From NCBI GenBank assembly GCA_903870145.1, contig CAIQBO010000003.1, forward strand, positions 1 through 64,000: a stretch of DNA of 64,000 nt, in the 5' to 3' direction. The position numbers were made by a program, and so were the translations under genes. The notes beneath the pieces are model-generated. The model saw only the letters and a list, made by a program, of their open reading frames with translations, searched no databases and was not told where the DNA came from. Position 1 is the first letter of the stretch. Every line of letters starts with the position of its first letter. The stretch comes from an uncultured Burkholderiales bacterium. GTDB taxonomy: Bacteria > Pseudomonadota > Gammaproteobacteria > Burkholderiales > Burkholderiaceae_C. Positions 41,953 through 50,189 of the stretch are shown one piece after another.

Positions 41953-43293
41953 ATGCACACTGAATCAAGATTGTCCTTTCCTCGATCTTTCATTTGGGGC
42001 GTAGCCACCAGTGCGTTTCAAATTGAAGGCGGTGCAGACGCAGCTGGCAAAGGACCGTCTATTTGGGATGACTTTTGCCGTTTGCCCGGTGTGATTCAGG
42101 ATGGCAGCGATGGCCGCAGCGCCTGTGAGCACCTGCGCCTGTGGGAAGAAGATCTGGATTTGCTGGTCCACTTGGGCGTTGACGCCTACCGCTTTTCCAT
42201 CTCTTGGCCGCGCATACAAGCCCTTGGATCAGGACCCTTCAATGAGGCTGGTTTTGATTTTTATGAACGCTTGATCAATGGCATGGTGGCGCGTGGCTTG
42301 AAGCCTTATTTGACCTTGAACCATTGGGACTTGCCCAGCGCGCTGCAGGCCCACGGCGGCTGGGAAAACCGCGAAACCGTGCAGCACTTTGTGACCTATG
42401 CATGCGAAGTGGCACGCAGATTTGGCGATCGCGTGGTCTCCATTTGCACCCACAATGAGCCTTGGGTGATGGCGTATCTAGGACATGAATCAGGCGTCTT
42501 TGCCCCTGGCATCCGAAATCGTTCATCGGCCATGCAAGTAGCCCACCATTTGCTGCTCAGCCACGGCCTGGCGGTCAAGGCCATGCGCGATCAAGGCTGC
42601 AAAAGCCAGTTGGGCATTGTGCTCAATATGGCGCCAGTGCATCCGGCCACAGCCAGCCTGGAAGATCAGGCGCGGGCCCGGTTGGACGATGGCACAGGCC
42701 TTCGCTGGTACCTCGAACCCTTGCTACTGGGCGCCTACCCGGCAGATGCATGGGCCCACTGCGGCCCTGATGCGCCCAAAGTCCAAGCTCAAGACATGGC
42801 GCACATCCAAGCTCCGCTGGATTTTTTGGGGATCAATTACTACACTCGAAATGTAACCAGTGCTGACGCACCTTGGAATGCCAAGGCCCTGGGCTTGGAA
42901 GTGACGGATATGGATTGGGAGGTCTACCCACAGGGCCTGACTGAGTTGCTCCTGCGCTTGCACCAGGACTATGATTTGCCGCCTCTCTTGATCACAGAAA
43001 ACGGCGCTGCCTACGCGGACCGAGTCGAGCAGGGGGAAGTTCACGACACCGATCGACAAAGCTACTTGGCAAGGCACATGGAGGCCTTATCGCAGGCCAT
43101 GCAGAAAGGCGTTCGGGTGGATGCTTACTTTGTCTGGAGTCTGCTGGACAACTTTGAATGGGCTTTTGGCTACAGCAAGCGTTTTGGCATTGTGCGGGTT
43201 GACTACGAGACGCAAAAGCGAACTCTCAAAGACAGCGCTTTATGGTATCGATCGTTTTTGCAAATGCAGCATTCAATGCGCGCCAAGGATTGA
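41953..43293 (+). CDS. Glycoside hydrolase family 1 beta-glucosidase/beta-glycosidase
   Basis: 446 residues, standard for GH1. N-terminal FPRSFIWGVATSAFQIEGG; acid/base E169 in CTHNEPW; nucleophile E349 in LLITENGAAY; WSLLDNFEWAFGYSKRFGIV near the C-terminus. It has no signal peptide, so it acts in the cytoplasm on sugar brought in by the ABC transporter of the same operon. Beta-glucosides such as cellobiose are likely. Phospho-glycosides are less so, as the system is ABC, not PTS. Confidence 0.92.
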   Translation: MHTESRLSFPRSFIWGVATSAFQIEGGADAAGKGPSIWDDFCRLPGVIQDGSDGRSACEHLRLWEEDLDLLVHLGVDAYRFSISWPRIQALGSGPFNEAGFDFYERLINGMVARGLKPYLTLNHWDLPSALQAHGGWENRETVQHFVTYACEVARRFGDRVVSICTHNEPWVMAYLGHESGVFAPGIRNRSSAMQVAHHLLLSHGLAVKAMRDQGCKSQLGIVLNMAPVHPATASLEDQARARLDDGTGLRWYLEPLLLGAYPADAWAHCGPDAPKVQAQDMAHIQAPLDFLGINYYTRNVTSADAPWNAKALGLEVTDMDWEVYPQGLTELLLRLHQDYDLPPLLITENGAAYADRVEQGEVHDTDRQSYLARHMEALSQAMQKGVRVDAYFVWSLLDNFEWAFGYSKRFGIVRVDYETQKRTLKDSALWYRSFLQMQHSMRAKD

Positions 43294-43294
43294 C

Positions 43295-44365
43295 ATGGGA
43301 CACTTATCATTGCATGCACTGCAAAAAAACTACGGCAGCACCACCGTCATCCACGACATCAATTTGGAGGTGCAGGAGGGTGAATTTTTGGTTTTAGTAG
43401 GGCCATCGGGTTGCGGAAAATCCACTTTGTTGCGCATGATCGCTGGACTTGAAAGCATCACACAGGGCGATCTTTTGATGGACGGTGTGCGCGCCAATGA
43501 AGTGCACCCAGCGGATCGCGGCGCGGCCATGGTGTTTCAAAACTACGCACTGTACCCCCACATGACGGTGGCTGAGAACATGGGTTTTTCCCTGCGCATG
43601 AACGGCATACCCAAAGTGCAAAGAGAACAAACAGTGGCACGAACCGCCGACATTTTGAAAATCACGCACCTGCTGCCCCGCTTGCCCAAGGCATTGTCTG
43701 GCGGTGAACGCCAGCGAGTCGCCATTGGCAGAGCCATCGTGCGAAAACCCAAAGTCTTTTTGTTTGACGAACCGCTGTCGAACTTGGATGCGGCGCTGCG
43801 CGTGAGCATGCGCATTGAGTTGTCGCGCCTTCACAAAGAGTTGGGCAGCACCATGGTCTATGTCACGCACGATCAGGTCGAGGCCATGACCATGGGGGAC
43901 AGAATTGCCGTCATGCACCAAGGGCGCATTGCACAAATTGGCAAACCCATGACGCTTTACAAGGAGCCGATCAATACATTTGTAGCCAGTTTTTTGGGCG
44001 CACCGACCATCAACCTGATCACTCGTCCTGATGTGGATTCGAGCCCAGAGCATCGTTCGCTTTGGCAGCAAGTTCAGTCCCAGGCACCGCAAGAAGCACA
44101 TCAACTGGGCGTTCGCCCTGAAAACTTAAAAATTGCGGCAAGCACGGCAGCATGTGCCAGCCTTGTTTTATCAGAGCAACTCGGAGATGCTTGCATCTTT
44201 CACTTGCGGATGAACGGTTTGCCTGAACTTTTGACACTCAAGCTGAATGCTGATCAAGCGCCACCATCTTCCGGACAAATTCTGGGGCTTGCGCTGGACC
44301 CTCTGCACTGCATGTGGTTTGACAAAGCAGGTCAGCGCGTGGCGTCCCCGCATCTCAAGGCTTAG
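43295..44365 (+). CDS. CUT1 sugar ABC transporter ATPase (MalK/UgpC type)
   Basis: 356 residues from ATG 43295, one base after the GH1 stop. Walker A GPSGCGKST, Q-loop region, signature LSGGERQRVAIGRAI, Walker B VFLFDEPLSNLD and the C-terminal regulatory/TOBE region (LGVRPENLKIA). It energises the two permeases encoded upstream. The gene ends 11 bp inside the convergent GDPD gene. Confidence 0.92.
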   Translation: MGHLSLHALQKNYGSTTVIHDINLEVQEGEFLVLVGPSGCGKSTLLRMIAGLESITQGDLLMDGVRANEVHPADRGAAMVFQNYALYPHMTVAENMGFSLRMNGIPKVQREQTVARTADILKITHLLPRLPKALSGGERQRVAIGRAIVRKPKVFLFDEPLSNLDAALRVSMRIELSRLHKELGSTMVYVTHDQVEAMTMGDRIAVMHQGRIAQIGKPMTLYKEPINTFVASFLGAPTINLITRPDVDSSPEHRSLWQQVQSQAPQEAHQLGVRPENLKIAASTAACASLVLSEQLGDACIFHLRMNGLPELLTLKLNADQAPPSSGQILGLALDPLHCMWFDKAGQRVASPHLKA

Positions 44366-45380
44366 GCGCCACCGGCAAGGGCAAGCCTTTTTCGGTCATG
44401 GCCTGGCGCAAACGGTCTGGGTAGTCACTGATGATGCCGTCCACTTGCCAATCTATGAAACGCAGCATTTGAGGCTTTTGATTCACAGTCCAAGGTATCA
44501 CCAAAAGCCCCATGGCCTGTGCTTGTTTGACCAAATCAGGGGTCAGGTTGTTGTGGTTGGGCGCCCAAATCACACCTGCCGACTTTCCAGCAGATGCCTT
44601 GACCATCTTGGGCACCGAGCCCTCGTGGTCTTTCAGCAAATGGCCTGCGGTCCAAGCGCCGTCCTTGAGTGTGCTGTAGTTAGCCGAATCAATGGTCAAG
44701 TACATGGTGCGAACTTCTGGCGCCAATTGGTGCAGCAACTCCAAGGTGCGCCAATCAAAACTTTGAACCATGACGCGGCGTGTCATGCCAAACTCACGCA
44801 AGACCTCTAACAACTTGCTCACAAATGCCTGCGGCTCCAGTGTGTTGTTGGGGTAGTGCGGGTTGATTTTGGTTTCGATGTCAAAGTGAATGTCTTTGGC
44901 GCCAAGTTGGTTGACCATCTTGAACAAGGAAGCCAAGCTGGGGATTGTCTGACCATCCGCGGGTTTTTGAGTTGGAAATTCTTTGGCGTAAGCGTGATTT
45001 GGATTCAATCGCCCCACATCAAAAGATTGCACCTGAGCAAACGTCAGATTCTTGATCAATGGTTCATGTGCCTTGAGCCATTGCCCTTGCGCATCCCGGG
45101 TCAAGGCTGGGTTCATGGCGGGGTCGTGTGAAATCACCGGCACGCCGTCTGAGGTGATGGCGATGTCCAGCTCTAATGTCGTCACACCCATGCGAATGGC
45201 GTTTTCAAAGGCCACCAAAGTGTTTTCAGGCCATAAGCCACGCCCGCCTCGGTGGGCTTGCAGATCGAACGCAGGGGCTTGAAACGCACTCGCACTTGCC
45301 AGGGCAAACAGGGTGAGGCGCAGAAAAAATACAACTTTGCGCGGCATCCAACTTGAAAAAATGGAGCATAAATGAGACAT
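44355..45380 (-). CDS. Glycerophosphodiester phosphodiesterase, exported
   Basis: 341 residues from ATG 45380 (AAGGA upstream). The N-terminus is a signal sequence (RKVVFFLRLTLFALASASAFQA). The GDPD barrel begins DLQAHRGGRGLWPENTLVAFENAI and has LELDIAITSDGVPVISHDP, with the general acid/base His and metal ligands in place; GIISDYPDRL ends it. It releases sn-glycerol-3-phosphate from phospholipid head-group diesters. It is the last gene of the amino-sugar run and overlaps the convergent ABC ATPase by 11 bp. Confidence 0.88.
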   Translation of the reverse strand: MSHLCSIFSSWMPRKVVFFLRLTLFALASASAFQAPAFDLQAHRGGRGLWPENTLVAFENAIRMGVTTLELDIAITSDGVPVISHDPAMNPALTRDAQGQWLKAHEPLIKNLTFAQVQSFDVGRLNPNHAYAKEFPTQKPADGQTIPSLASLFKMVNQLGAKDIHFDIETKINPHYPNNTLEPQAFVSKLLEVLREFGMTRRVMVQSFDWRTLELLHQLAPEVRTMYLTIDSANYSTLKDGAWTAGHLLKDHEGSVPKMVKASAGKSAGVIWAPNHNNLTPDLVKQAQAMGLLVIPWTVNQKPQMLRFIDWQVDGIISDYPDRLRQAMTEKGLPLPVAPKP

Positions 45381-45401
45381 TTGGATGAGTCCTTATTGAA
45401 A

Positions 45402-46517
45402 TCAAAGCTTGATGTAGATGCGTTTTTTATCAAGCCCATAGGCAAGGCACCAACACAGCAACATGAACATCACGGCAAACAACAATGAGCCGTTTTTATC
45501 GCCTGCCCAATGCGCAAACCCATTGGTAAAAATCCAATCAAACAAAGCCATTGGCCCAATGTGAACCAACCATAAAACACTCATGCCCAATTCTGCCAAT
45601 AAATAAATAAATAAAGTGTTTTTACCAAACACTTCGAAAAAATAAGTCCAGCCGCGCGATGCTTTCAGGTCTGTCCAATAAAGCAATAAGGCAAACAATG
45701 CCAAATCAAACCCAATGCTGATGAGCACATACGAGCTGGTCCATAATTTTTTATTCACCGGAAAAACTTGTGCCCACATTGCTCCGCAAATCAGCGCCAA
45801 GGCTGCCCACATCAGAAAACGTCTGATCAGCGCCATGTCAGGGCGCTTCATATGCAGCGAGCTGCCAACGGCATAGCCCGCCAATACATTCACAATGGCC
45901 GGCAAAGTGCCAAGCAATCCCTCCGGGTCAAACGCAATGCCCTCGCCCTTGTAAAGGTGCGATGCGCCCAGCGCCCACACATCAAGCTTGAGCGCTGCAT
46001 TGCCTTGCAGCGTGTAGTCACCTGCTGCAGCCAAAACCCACCAATTTGCCAACAAGGCCAATGCACTGAACAGTGCTGCCCCTTTTAACTTCAAAAAATG
46101 CACGATCAGAGCAGCCGCGCCATAGGCCAACGCAATGCGCTGCAGCACACCCAATATCCGTGTGTTGGCCAAGGGCAACAGTTGCCATTGCCCTTGCGCG
46201 GTGAATTCAAAAAACGGGAACCAATACAACAAGTAGCCACACAAGAAAATGAGCACTGTGCGCTTGAAAACCTGAACAAGAAAAATGGAGGTTGCCAAGC
46301 CTTGATTTTTCGCCATGCTCAGGCTCAAGGAAGCGCCTACAGCAAACAAAAAACTAGGGAATACCAGATCAGTCAGAGTCAAGCCATGCCATGTGGCATG
46401 GAGCAAGGGTGCATAGGATTTTTCCTCGCTGATCGACATGTTGACCACAATCATCAGCGCGAGGGTCAGACCTCGCAGCACATCGACAGACAAAACACGC
46501 TGCTGCATGTCTTTCAC
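45402..46517 (-). CDS. NagX-like membrane acyltransferase (DUF5009, heparan-alpha-glucosaminide N-acetyltransferase type)
   Basis: 371 residues with about ten membrane helices. RVLSVDVLRGLTLALMIVVNM and HATWHGLTLTDLVFPSFLFAVGASLSLS are the hallmark of this group. Members occur in GlcNAc clusters of other proteobacteria under the name NagX, where a transmembrane glucosamine N-acetyltransferase role has been proposed. The start is GTG 46517 overlapping the SGNH stop (GTGA), or ATG 46508. The position inside the nag run supports amino-sugar use. Confidence 0.78.
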   Translation of the reverse strand: MKDMQQRVLSVDVLRGLTLALMIVVNMSISEEKSYAPLLHATWHGLTLTDLVFPSFLFAVGASLSLSMAKNQGLATSIFLVQVFKRTVLIFLCGYLLYWFPFFEFTAQGQWQLLPLANTRILGVLQRIALAYGAAALIVHFLKLKGAALFSALALLANWWVLAAAGDYTLQGNAALKLDVWALGASHLYKGEGIAFDPEGLLGTLPAIVNVLAGYAVGSSLHMKRPDMALIRRFLMWAALALICGAMWAQVFPVNKKLWTSSYVLISIGFDLALFALLLYWTDLKASRGWTYFFEVFGKNTLFIYLLAELGMSVLWLVHIGPMALFDWIFTNGFAHWAGDKNGSLLFAVMFMLLCWCLAYGLDKKRIYIKL

Positions 46518-47257
46518 TTGGGCGCCCTCAGCGCCTCAGCAATGCCTTGAAGCACCAGATTGGCCATGACTTGGTAGCCCACTGCATTGGGATGAACACC
46601 GTCGCCAGAATAGATCTTTTGCAAGCCCTTGTGCTGGTCCACCATGGATGGAAAATAATCAACGAATGTGATTTGATGCCTGGCTGCATAAGCTTTGATT
46701 CGCTGATTCACTTCAATGATTTTGTCAGCCGGCTGGGCACCTGGGTTCCAGGGAAAAGCAGAAGCCGGTAGCACCGAGCACAGCACAACGCGAATGCCAT
46801 GTACTTTTGCCAATTCGGCCATAGAGGCAATGTTGCCTACAATCATGTCCACGGTGGCCGGGCCTGTGTTGCCTGCCACATCATTGGTGCCAGCCAAGAT
46901 CACCACCATTTGGGGTTGGAGTTCGATCACATCGCTTCGAAAGCGAAGCAGCATTTGGGGTGTGGTTTGCCCACTGATGCCGCGGTTGATACGGGTTGCA
47001 TTCCAAAATGAAGGGGTCCAAAATTCAGTGATTGAATCGCCCATGAAAATGGTTTTTTCCACCTTGTTCTCAGCGCTTTTCAATTGCGCATTGGCACTGC
47101 GGTAAGCGGCCAGATTGGGCCAGTCAGCGCCGGCTTCTTTGTCTGTGGCAGCCCAAGCCAAGCCACCCACGCTAGAGAGAATCATGGCCATCAAAGCCCT
47201 CATCAAAAATTTATAAAACATTGCCATTTCTTTCGTTGAAAACCAGATGAGATTCAT
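46514..47257 (-). CDS. SGNH/GDSL hydrolase, exported
   Basis: 247 residues. Block I GDSIT (catalytic Ser), block II Gly in GISGQT, block III GTND, block V DGVHPN (Asp and His) are all present. A signal sequence ends near GGLAWA. The start at 47257 has GAGG eight bases ahead; ATG at 47227 or 47221 would give a shorter, more usual n-region, so the start is open. The family deacetylates or deacylates carbohydrates and lipids. In this operon, removal of O-acetyl groups from a glycan is a reasonable guess. Confidence 0.8.
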   Translation of the reverse strand: MNLIWFSTKEMAMFYKFLMRALMAMILSSVGGLAWAATDKEAGADWPNLAAYRSANAQLKSAENKVEKTIFMGDSITEFWTPSFWNATRINRGISGQTTPQMLLRFRSDVIELQPQMVVILAGTNDVAGNTGPATVDMIVGNIASMAELAKVHGIRVVLCSVLPASAFPWNPGAQPADKIIEVNQRIKAYAARHQITFVDYFPSMVDQHKGLQKIYSGDGVHPNAVGYQVMANLVLQGIAEALRAPK

Positions 47258-47267
47258 GCTCTGCGCC

Positions 47268-48290
47268 TCAGTGAGTGCGCGTGACCTTGGCCAAAAATCG
47301 TGGTTGATCTGGGTTCATGCCGCGAGCGCGGGCCAAGGCCTCGACCATGGGGTAAAAACTTTGAATCATGGACACCGGGTCTAAATCAACCGCGCCTGTT
47401 TCAGCGATAGGTAAATTTGCACCCGGTGTGCCGCTGGGCGCTGCAAGCAAAACAAGTGCGCCGCGGGCACGCATTTCTTGCGCCAAACTGAGCAAGCCTG
47501 CCTGAGTTGGCCCCCTGGGCGCCAAGACCAGCAATGGGTAGCCTTCATCAATCAGCGCCATGGGGCCGTGTTTGACTTCAGCCCCTGAAAAAGCTTCAGC
47601 CTGAATTGCGCAGGTTTCTTTGAATTTGAGTGCCGCTTCCAAAGCGATGGGCATTCCGGTGCCGCGGCTGATCACCAACAACCTGTCGGTCTGCTGCAAA
47701 CTCTCAAGGGCAGAACTCCAATCAGAATGGGCTGCTTGCTCTAAAACCTCAGGCAATTGCATCAATGCATTTTGCAAAGTTGTGTCTGATTGCCAAGCTG
47801 CCACCACACGGACTCCCGCCACCAATTGCGCAATGAAACTTTTGGTGGCAGCCACACTTTTCTCATTGCCTGCGTGCAATGGAAAAAGCCATTGCGCAGC
47901 ATCTGCCAGCGGAGAATCAGCTTGATTCACAAATGCCGCTGTGCAGCCTCCACTTTCACGAAAAAACCGAGTGGGCTCAATCAGATCGGGGCTTTGCCCA
48001 GATTGAGAAAATGCCATAGAGACAAGGCCCTTGCATTCAATGCGTGATTGATACAACGTGATCAGGGACATCGGCAATGAAGTGACCAGCCGCCCCATTC
48101 TTGCCATGATCAGGTAGGCCATGTAGTGTGCTGCATGGTCTGAGCTACCTCGCGCCACCGTCAAGATGGAAGATGGCGCATGCAGTCTGAGCATGGCGCC
48201 GAACTCCTGGTACTGCGCATGGTCAAAAGCCAGTTGCCTGGCAACAGCAGTAGGCGCCTCGCGCGCTTCAAGCAGCATGTGGGTGGTCAA
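47268..48290 (-). CDS. Glucosamine-6-phosphate deaminase, SIS type (NagB-II)
   Basis: 340 residues with two SIS domains: VARGSSDHAAHYMAYL, MAFSQSGQSPDLIEP (phosphosugar loop), GNEKSVAATKSF, then ISRGTGMPIALEAALKFKETCAIQAEAFSGAEVKHGPMALI. It resembles the isomerase half of GlmS without its glutaminase domain, as in NagB-II enzymes, which release ammonia to give fructose-6-phosphate. The TTG start has AAGGA seven bases ahead (48298-48302); ATG 48278 is poorer. It overlaps nagA by 23 bp, so the pair is coupled. Confidence 0.85.
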   Translation of the reverse strand: MTTHMLLEAREAPTAVARQLAFDHAQYQEFGAMLRLHAPSSILTVARGSSDHAAHYMAYLIMARMGRLVTSLPMSLITLYQSRIECKGLVSMAFSQSGQSPDLIEPTRFFRESGGCTAAFVNQADSPLADAAQWLFPLHAGNEKSVAATKSFIAQLVAGVRVVAAWQSDTTLQNALMQLPEVLEQAAHSDWSSALESLQQTDRLLVISRGTGMPIALEAALKFKETCAIQAEAFSGAEVKHGPMALIDEGYPLLVLAPRGPTQAGLLSLAQEMRARGALVLLAAPSGTPGANLPIAETGAVDLDPVSMIQSFYPMVEALARARGMNPDQPRFLAKVTRTH

Positions 48291-49401
48291 TGGACATTCC
48301 TTCTACAAAAACATTCGTCAGTATCAAATCGCGGTTCAACAAAACCATGTCGCCCCACGAACCGATGCTCAAGTGGCCCCTGTCTTGCAAACCCAAGTAA
48401 TTTGCCGCATGCGTTGAAACACGCGCAGAAGCTTCGCTCACCGACAAACCCATTTCATTGACCAAATTTCGCAAGGCTTGGTCCATGGTCAACGTCGATC
48501 CGGCCAAAGTTCCATCGGCGAGACGAACGCCCCCGGCGCATTTGGTCACAGTGTGCCGGCCTAAACGGTAGTCGCCATCGGGCATGCCGGCAGCAGCTGT
48601 CGAATCGGTCACGCAATACAAGCTAGGAATAGCGCGCAGGGCTACGCGAATGGCGCCAGGGTGCACATGAATCAAATCCGGGATGATTTCCGCATATTGC
48701 GCATGGGCCAGCGCTGCCCCTGCCAGCCCAGGGGCGCGGTGGCTCAGCCCCGTCATGGCATTGAACAAGTGCGTGAAACCGCTGGCACCCTGTGCCAAAG
48801 CTTGCACCCCCTCCTCATATGAAGCCAAACTGTGTCCTAGTTGAACTTTGAAACCGGCTTTGCACAAGCCGTCGATCAAGTCCATGTTGCCAGCGACCTC
48901 CGGGGCCAGTGTGATCAGTCGAATTGGAAACAAAGCATGCAGGCGCAGCAACTCATCCACCTCTACAGCGCGGGCAAAGTCTGGTTGCGCGCCCAGCTTG
49001 CCATGGTTGATGTAAGGCCCCTCCAAGTGCACGCCCAAAACCCGGGCACCCTTGCTGCCAGGCTGCGCCGCCACATCGCGCATGGCACAAAACGCCATTT
49101 CCAAATCATGCGTGGGCGCTGTCATGGTGGTGGCCAGCAGCGCAGTTGTGCCGTGCTGTGCATGCAATTGACTGACGACCTGCATAGCGTCGCCGCCTTG
49201 CATGATGTCACGCCCCGCTCCACCATGCACGTGCAAATCAATGAAGCCAGGCAGCACGATAGTGTGTGCGCCGTCACGCACCCGCGACTCATCCACCAAA
49301 TCGCCCGTCAGGCTTTGGATGCGGCCTTCGTCGCTCAACACCAGCTCCCCCCATAGAAAACCTTGGGGCGTCAAGATGTAGCCAGAAATTGGATGGTTCA
49401 T
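48268..49401 (-). CDS. nagA: N-acetylglucosamine-6-phosphate deacetylase
   Basis: 377 residues. Amidohydrolase fold with metal-binding H57/H59 (PGFIDLHVHGGAGRDIM), Glu in HLEGPYIN, His in LGHSLASYEEG, THLFNAMTGL and catalytic Asp in YCVTDSTAAAGMPDG. It converts GlcNAc-6-P to glucosamine-6-P and acetate. The gene overlaps nagB-II downstream (23 bp) and the GntR gene upstream (4 bp). Confidence 0.95.
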   Translation of the reverse strand: MNHPISGYILTPQGFLWGELVLSDEGRIQSLTGDLVDESRVRDGAHTIVLPGFIDLHVHGGAGRDIMQGGDAMQVVSQLHAQHGTTALLATTMTAPTHDLEMAFCAMRDVAAQPGSKGARVLGVHLEGPYINHGKLGAQPDFARAVEVDELLRLHALFPIRLITLAPEVAGNMDLIDGLCKAGFKVQLGHSLASYEEGVQALAQGASGFTHLFNAMTGLSHRAPGLAGAALAHAQYAEIIPDLIHVHPGAIRVALRAIPSLYCVTDSTAAAGMPDGDYRLGRHTVTKCAGGVRLADGTLAGSTLTMDQALRNLVNEMGLSVSEASARVSTHAANYLGLQDRGHLSIGSWGDMVLLNRDLILTNVFVEGMSIDHPHAA

Positions 49402-50150
49402 TCTCGTCTCATTTCAGCCACAAAGTCATAGTAATCACTGCGGCAATAAGAGTACGTTAATTCTGCGGCCTGGCCACTTGGCAAATACCCCAGTCGTGTG
49501 ATGAACAAAACAGCTTGCCGCTCGGCAATATTCAAACGTTGGGCTAATTTTGCTGGCGCATTGATTGCACGAATGTGCTGCAAAGCTCGAACTGGCGCTT
49601 TCTGATGCTGTTTCAAATAGTCATACAAAGAAGTCGTCACTTTCATGGGTGCAGGCAGCACAGACTGCGGCAATACACTGACTTCATAAGCCATCACCAC
49701 CCCATCTGCCAAACGCAGGCGCTCTAGGCGTGCCACCTTGGCGCCCGACGACAAGCCCAGGCTCAATTGCTGCTCGCAACTTGGGGCCACGATGGCGCGC
49801 TGCAACCACTTTGAAGAGGGTGTGTAGCCCCGCCGGCGAAGCTCCTCTGAAAAACTGGTGAGCTGCGACAAGCCTTGTTCTAAGCGCGGGGCAAACTGAG
49901 ATGCCACGTAGTTGCCAGAGCCGCGCTTGCGAAGCACCAAGTCTTGCGCGACCAGCTGATCAATGGCCGCTCTGGCCGTTGCCCGAGATACGCGCATGTC
50001 CAGCGCCAACTGTCGTTCCGAAGGCAGGGCCTGTTCAGGCTGAAACTGCCCCTCACGAATGCAAGTCTCCAAATGGCGTGCCAACTGCAAATAGACCGGC
50101 GTGCTGTCACGCAGATCTGCCTTGAATTTAAAAAAATCCATGTCGATCAT
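49398..50150 (-). CDS. GntR-family (HutC/UTRA) transcriptional regulator, NagR-like
   Basis: 250 residues from ATG 50150; GTG 50156 is possible. A winged HTH (about residues 25-75: LPSERQLALDMRVSRATARAAIDQLVAQDLVLRKRGSG) is followed by a UTRA effector domain (SKWLQRAIVAPS, KVARLERLRLADGVVMAYEV, TRLGYLPSGQAAELTYSYCRSDYYDF). In other bacteria such regulators (NagR, DasR) sense GlcN-6-P or GlcNAc-6-P and repress nag genes. The location between GH20 and nagA agrees. No clear operator of the usual TGGTCT type is visible; an AAAATT inverted repeat is described upstream of ptsHI. Confidence 0.88.
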   Translation of the reverse strand: MIDMDFFKFKADLRDSTPVYLQLARHLETCIREGQFQPEQALPSERQLALDMRVSRATARAAIDQLVAQDLVLRKRGSGNYVASQFAPRLEQGLSQLTSFSEELRRRGYTPSSKWLQRAIVAPSCEQQLSLGLSSGAKVARLERLRLADGVVMAYEVSVLPQSVLPAPMKVTTSLYDYLKQHQKAPVRALQHIRAINAPAKLAQRLNIAERQAVLFITRLGYLPSGQAAELTYSYCRSDYYDFVAEMRRE

Positions 50151-50189
50151 CGGCACACAGGCCAGGACTGGATTGCTGACAGTGATATC

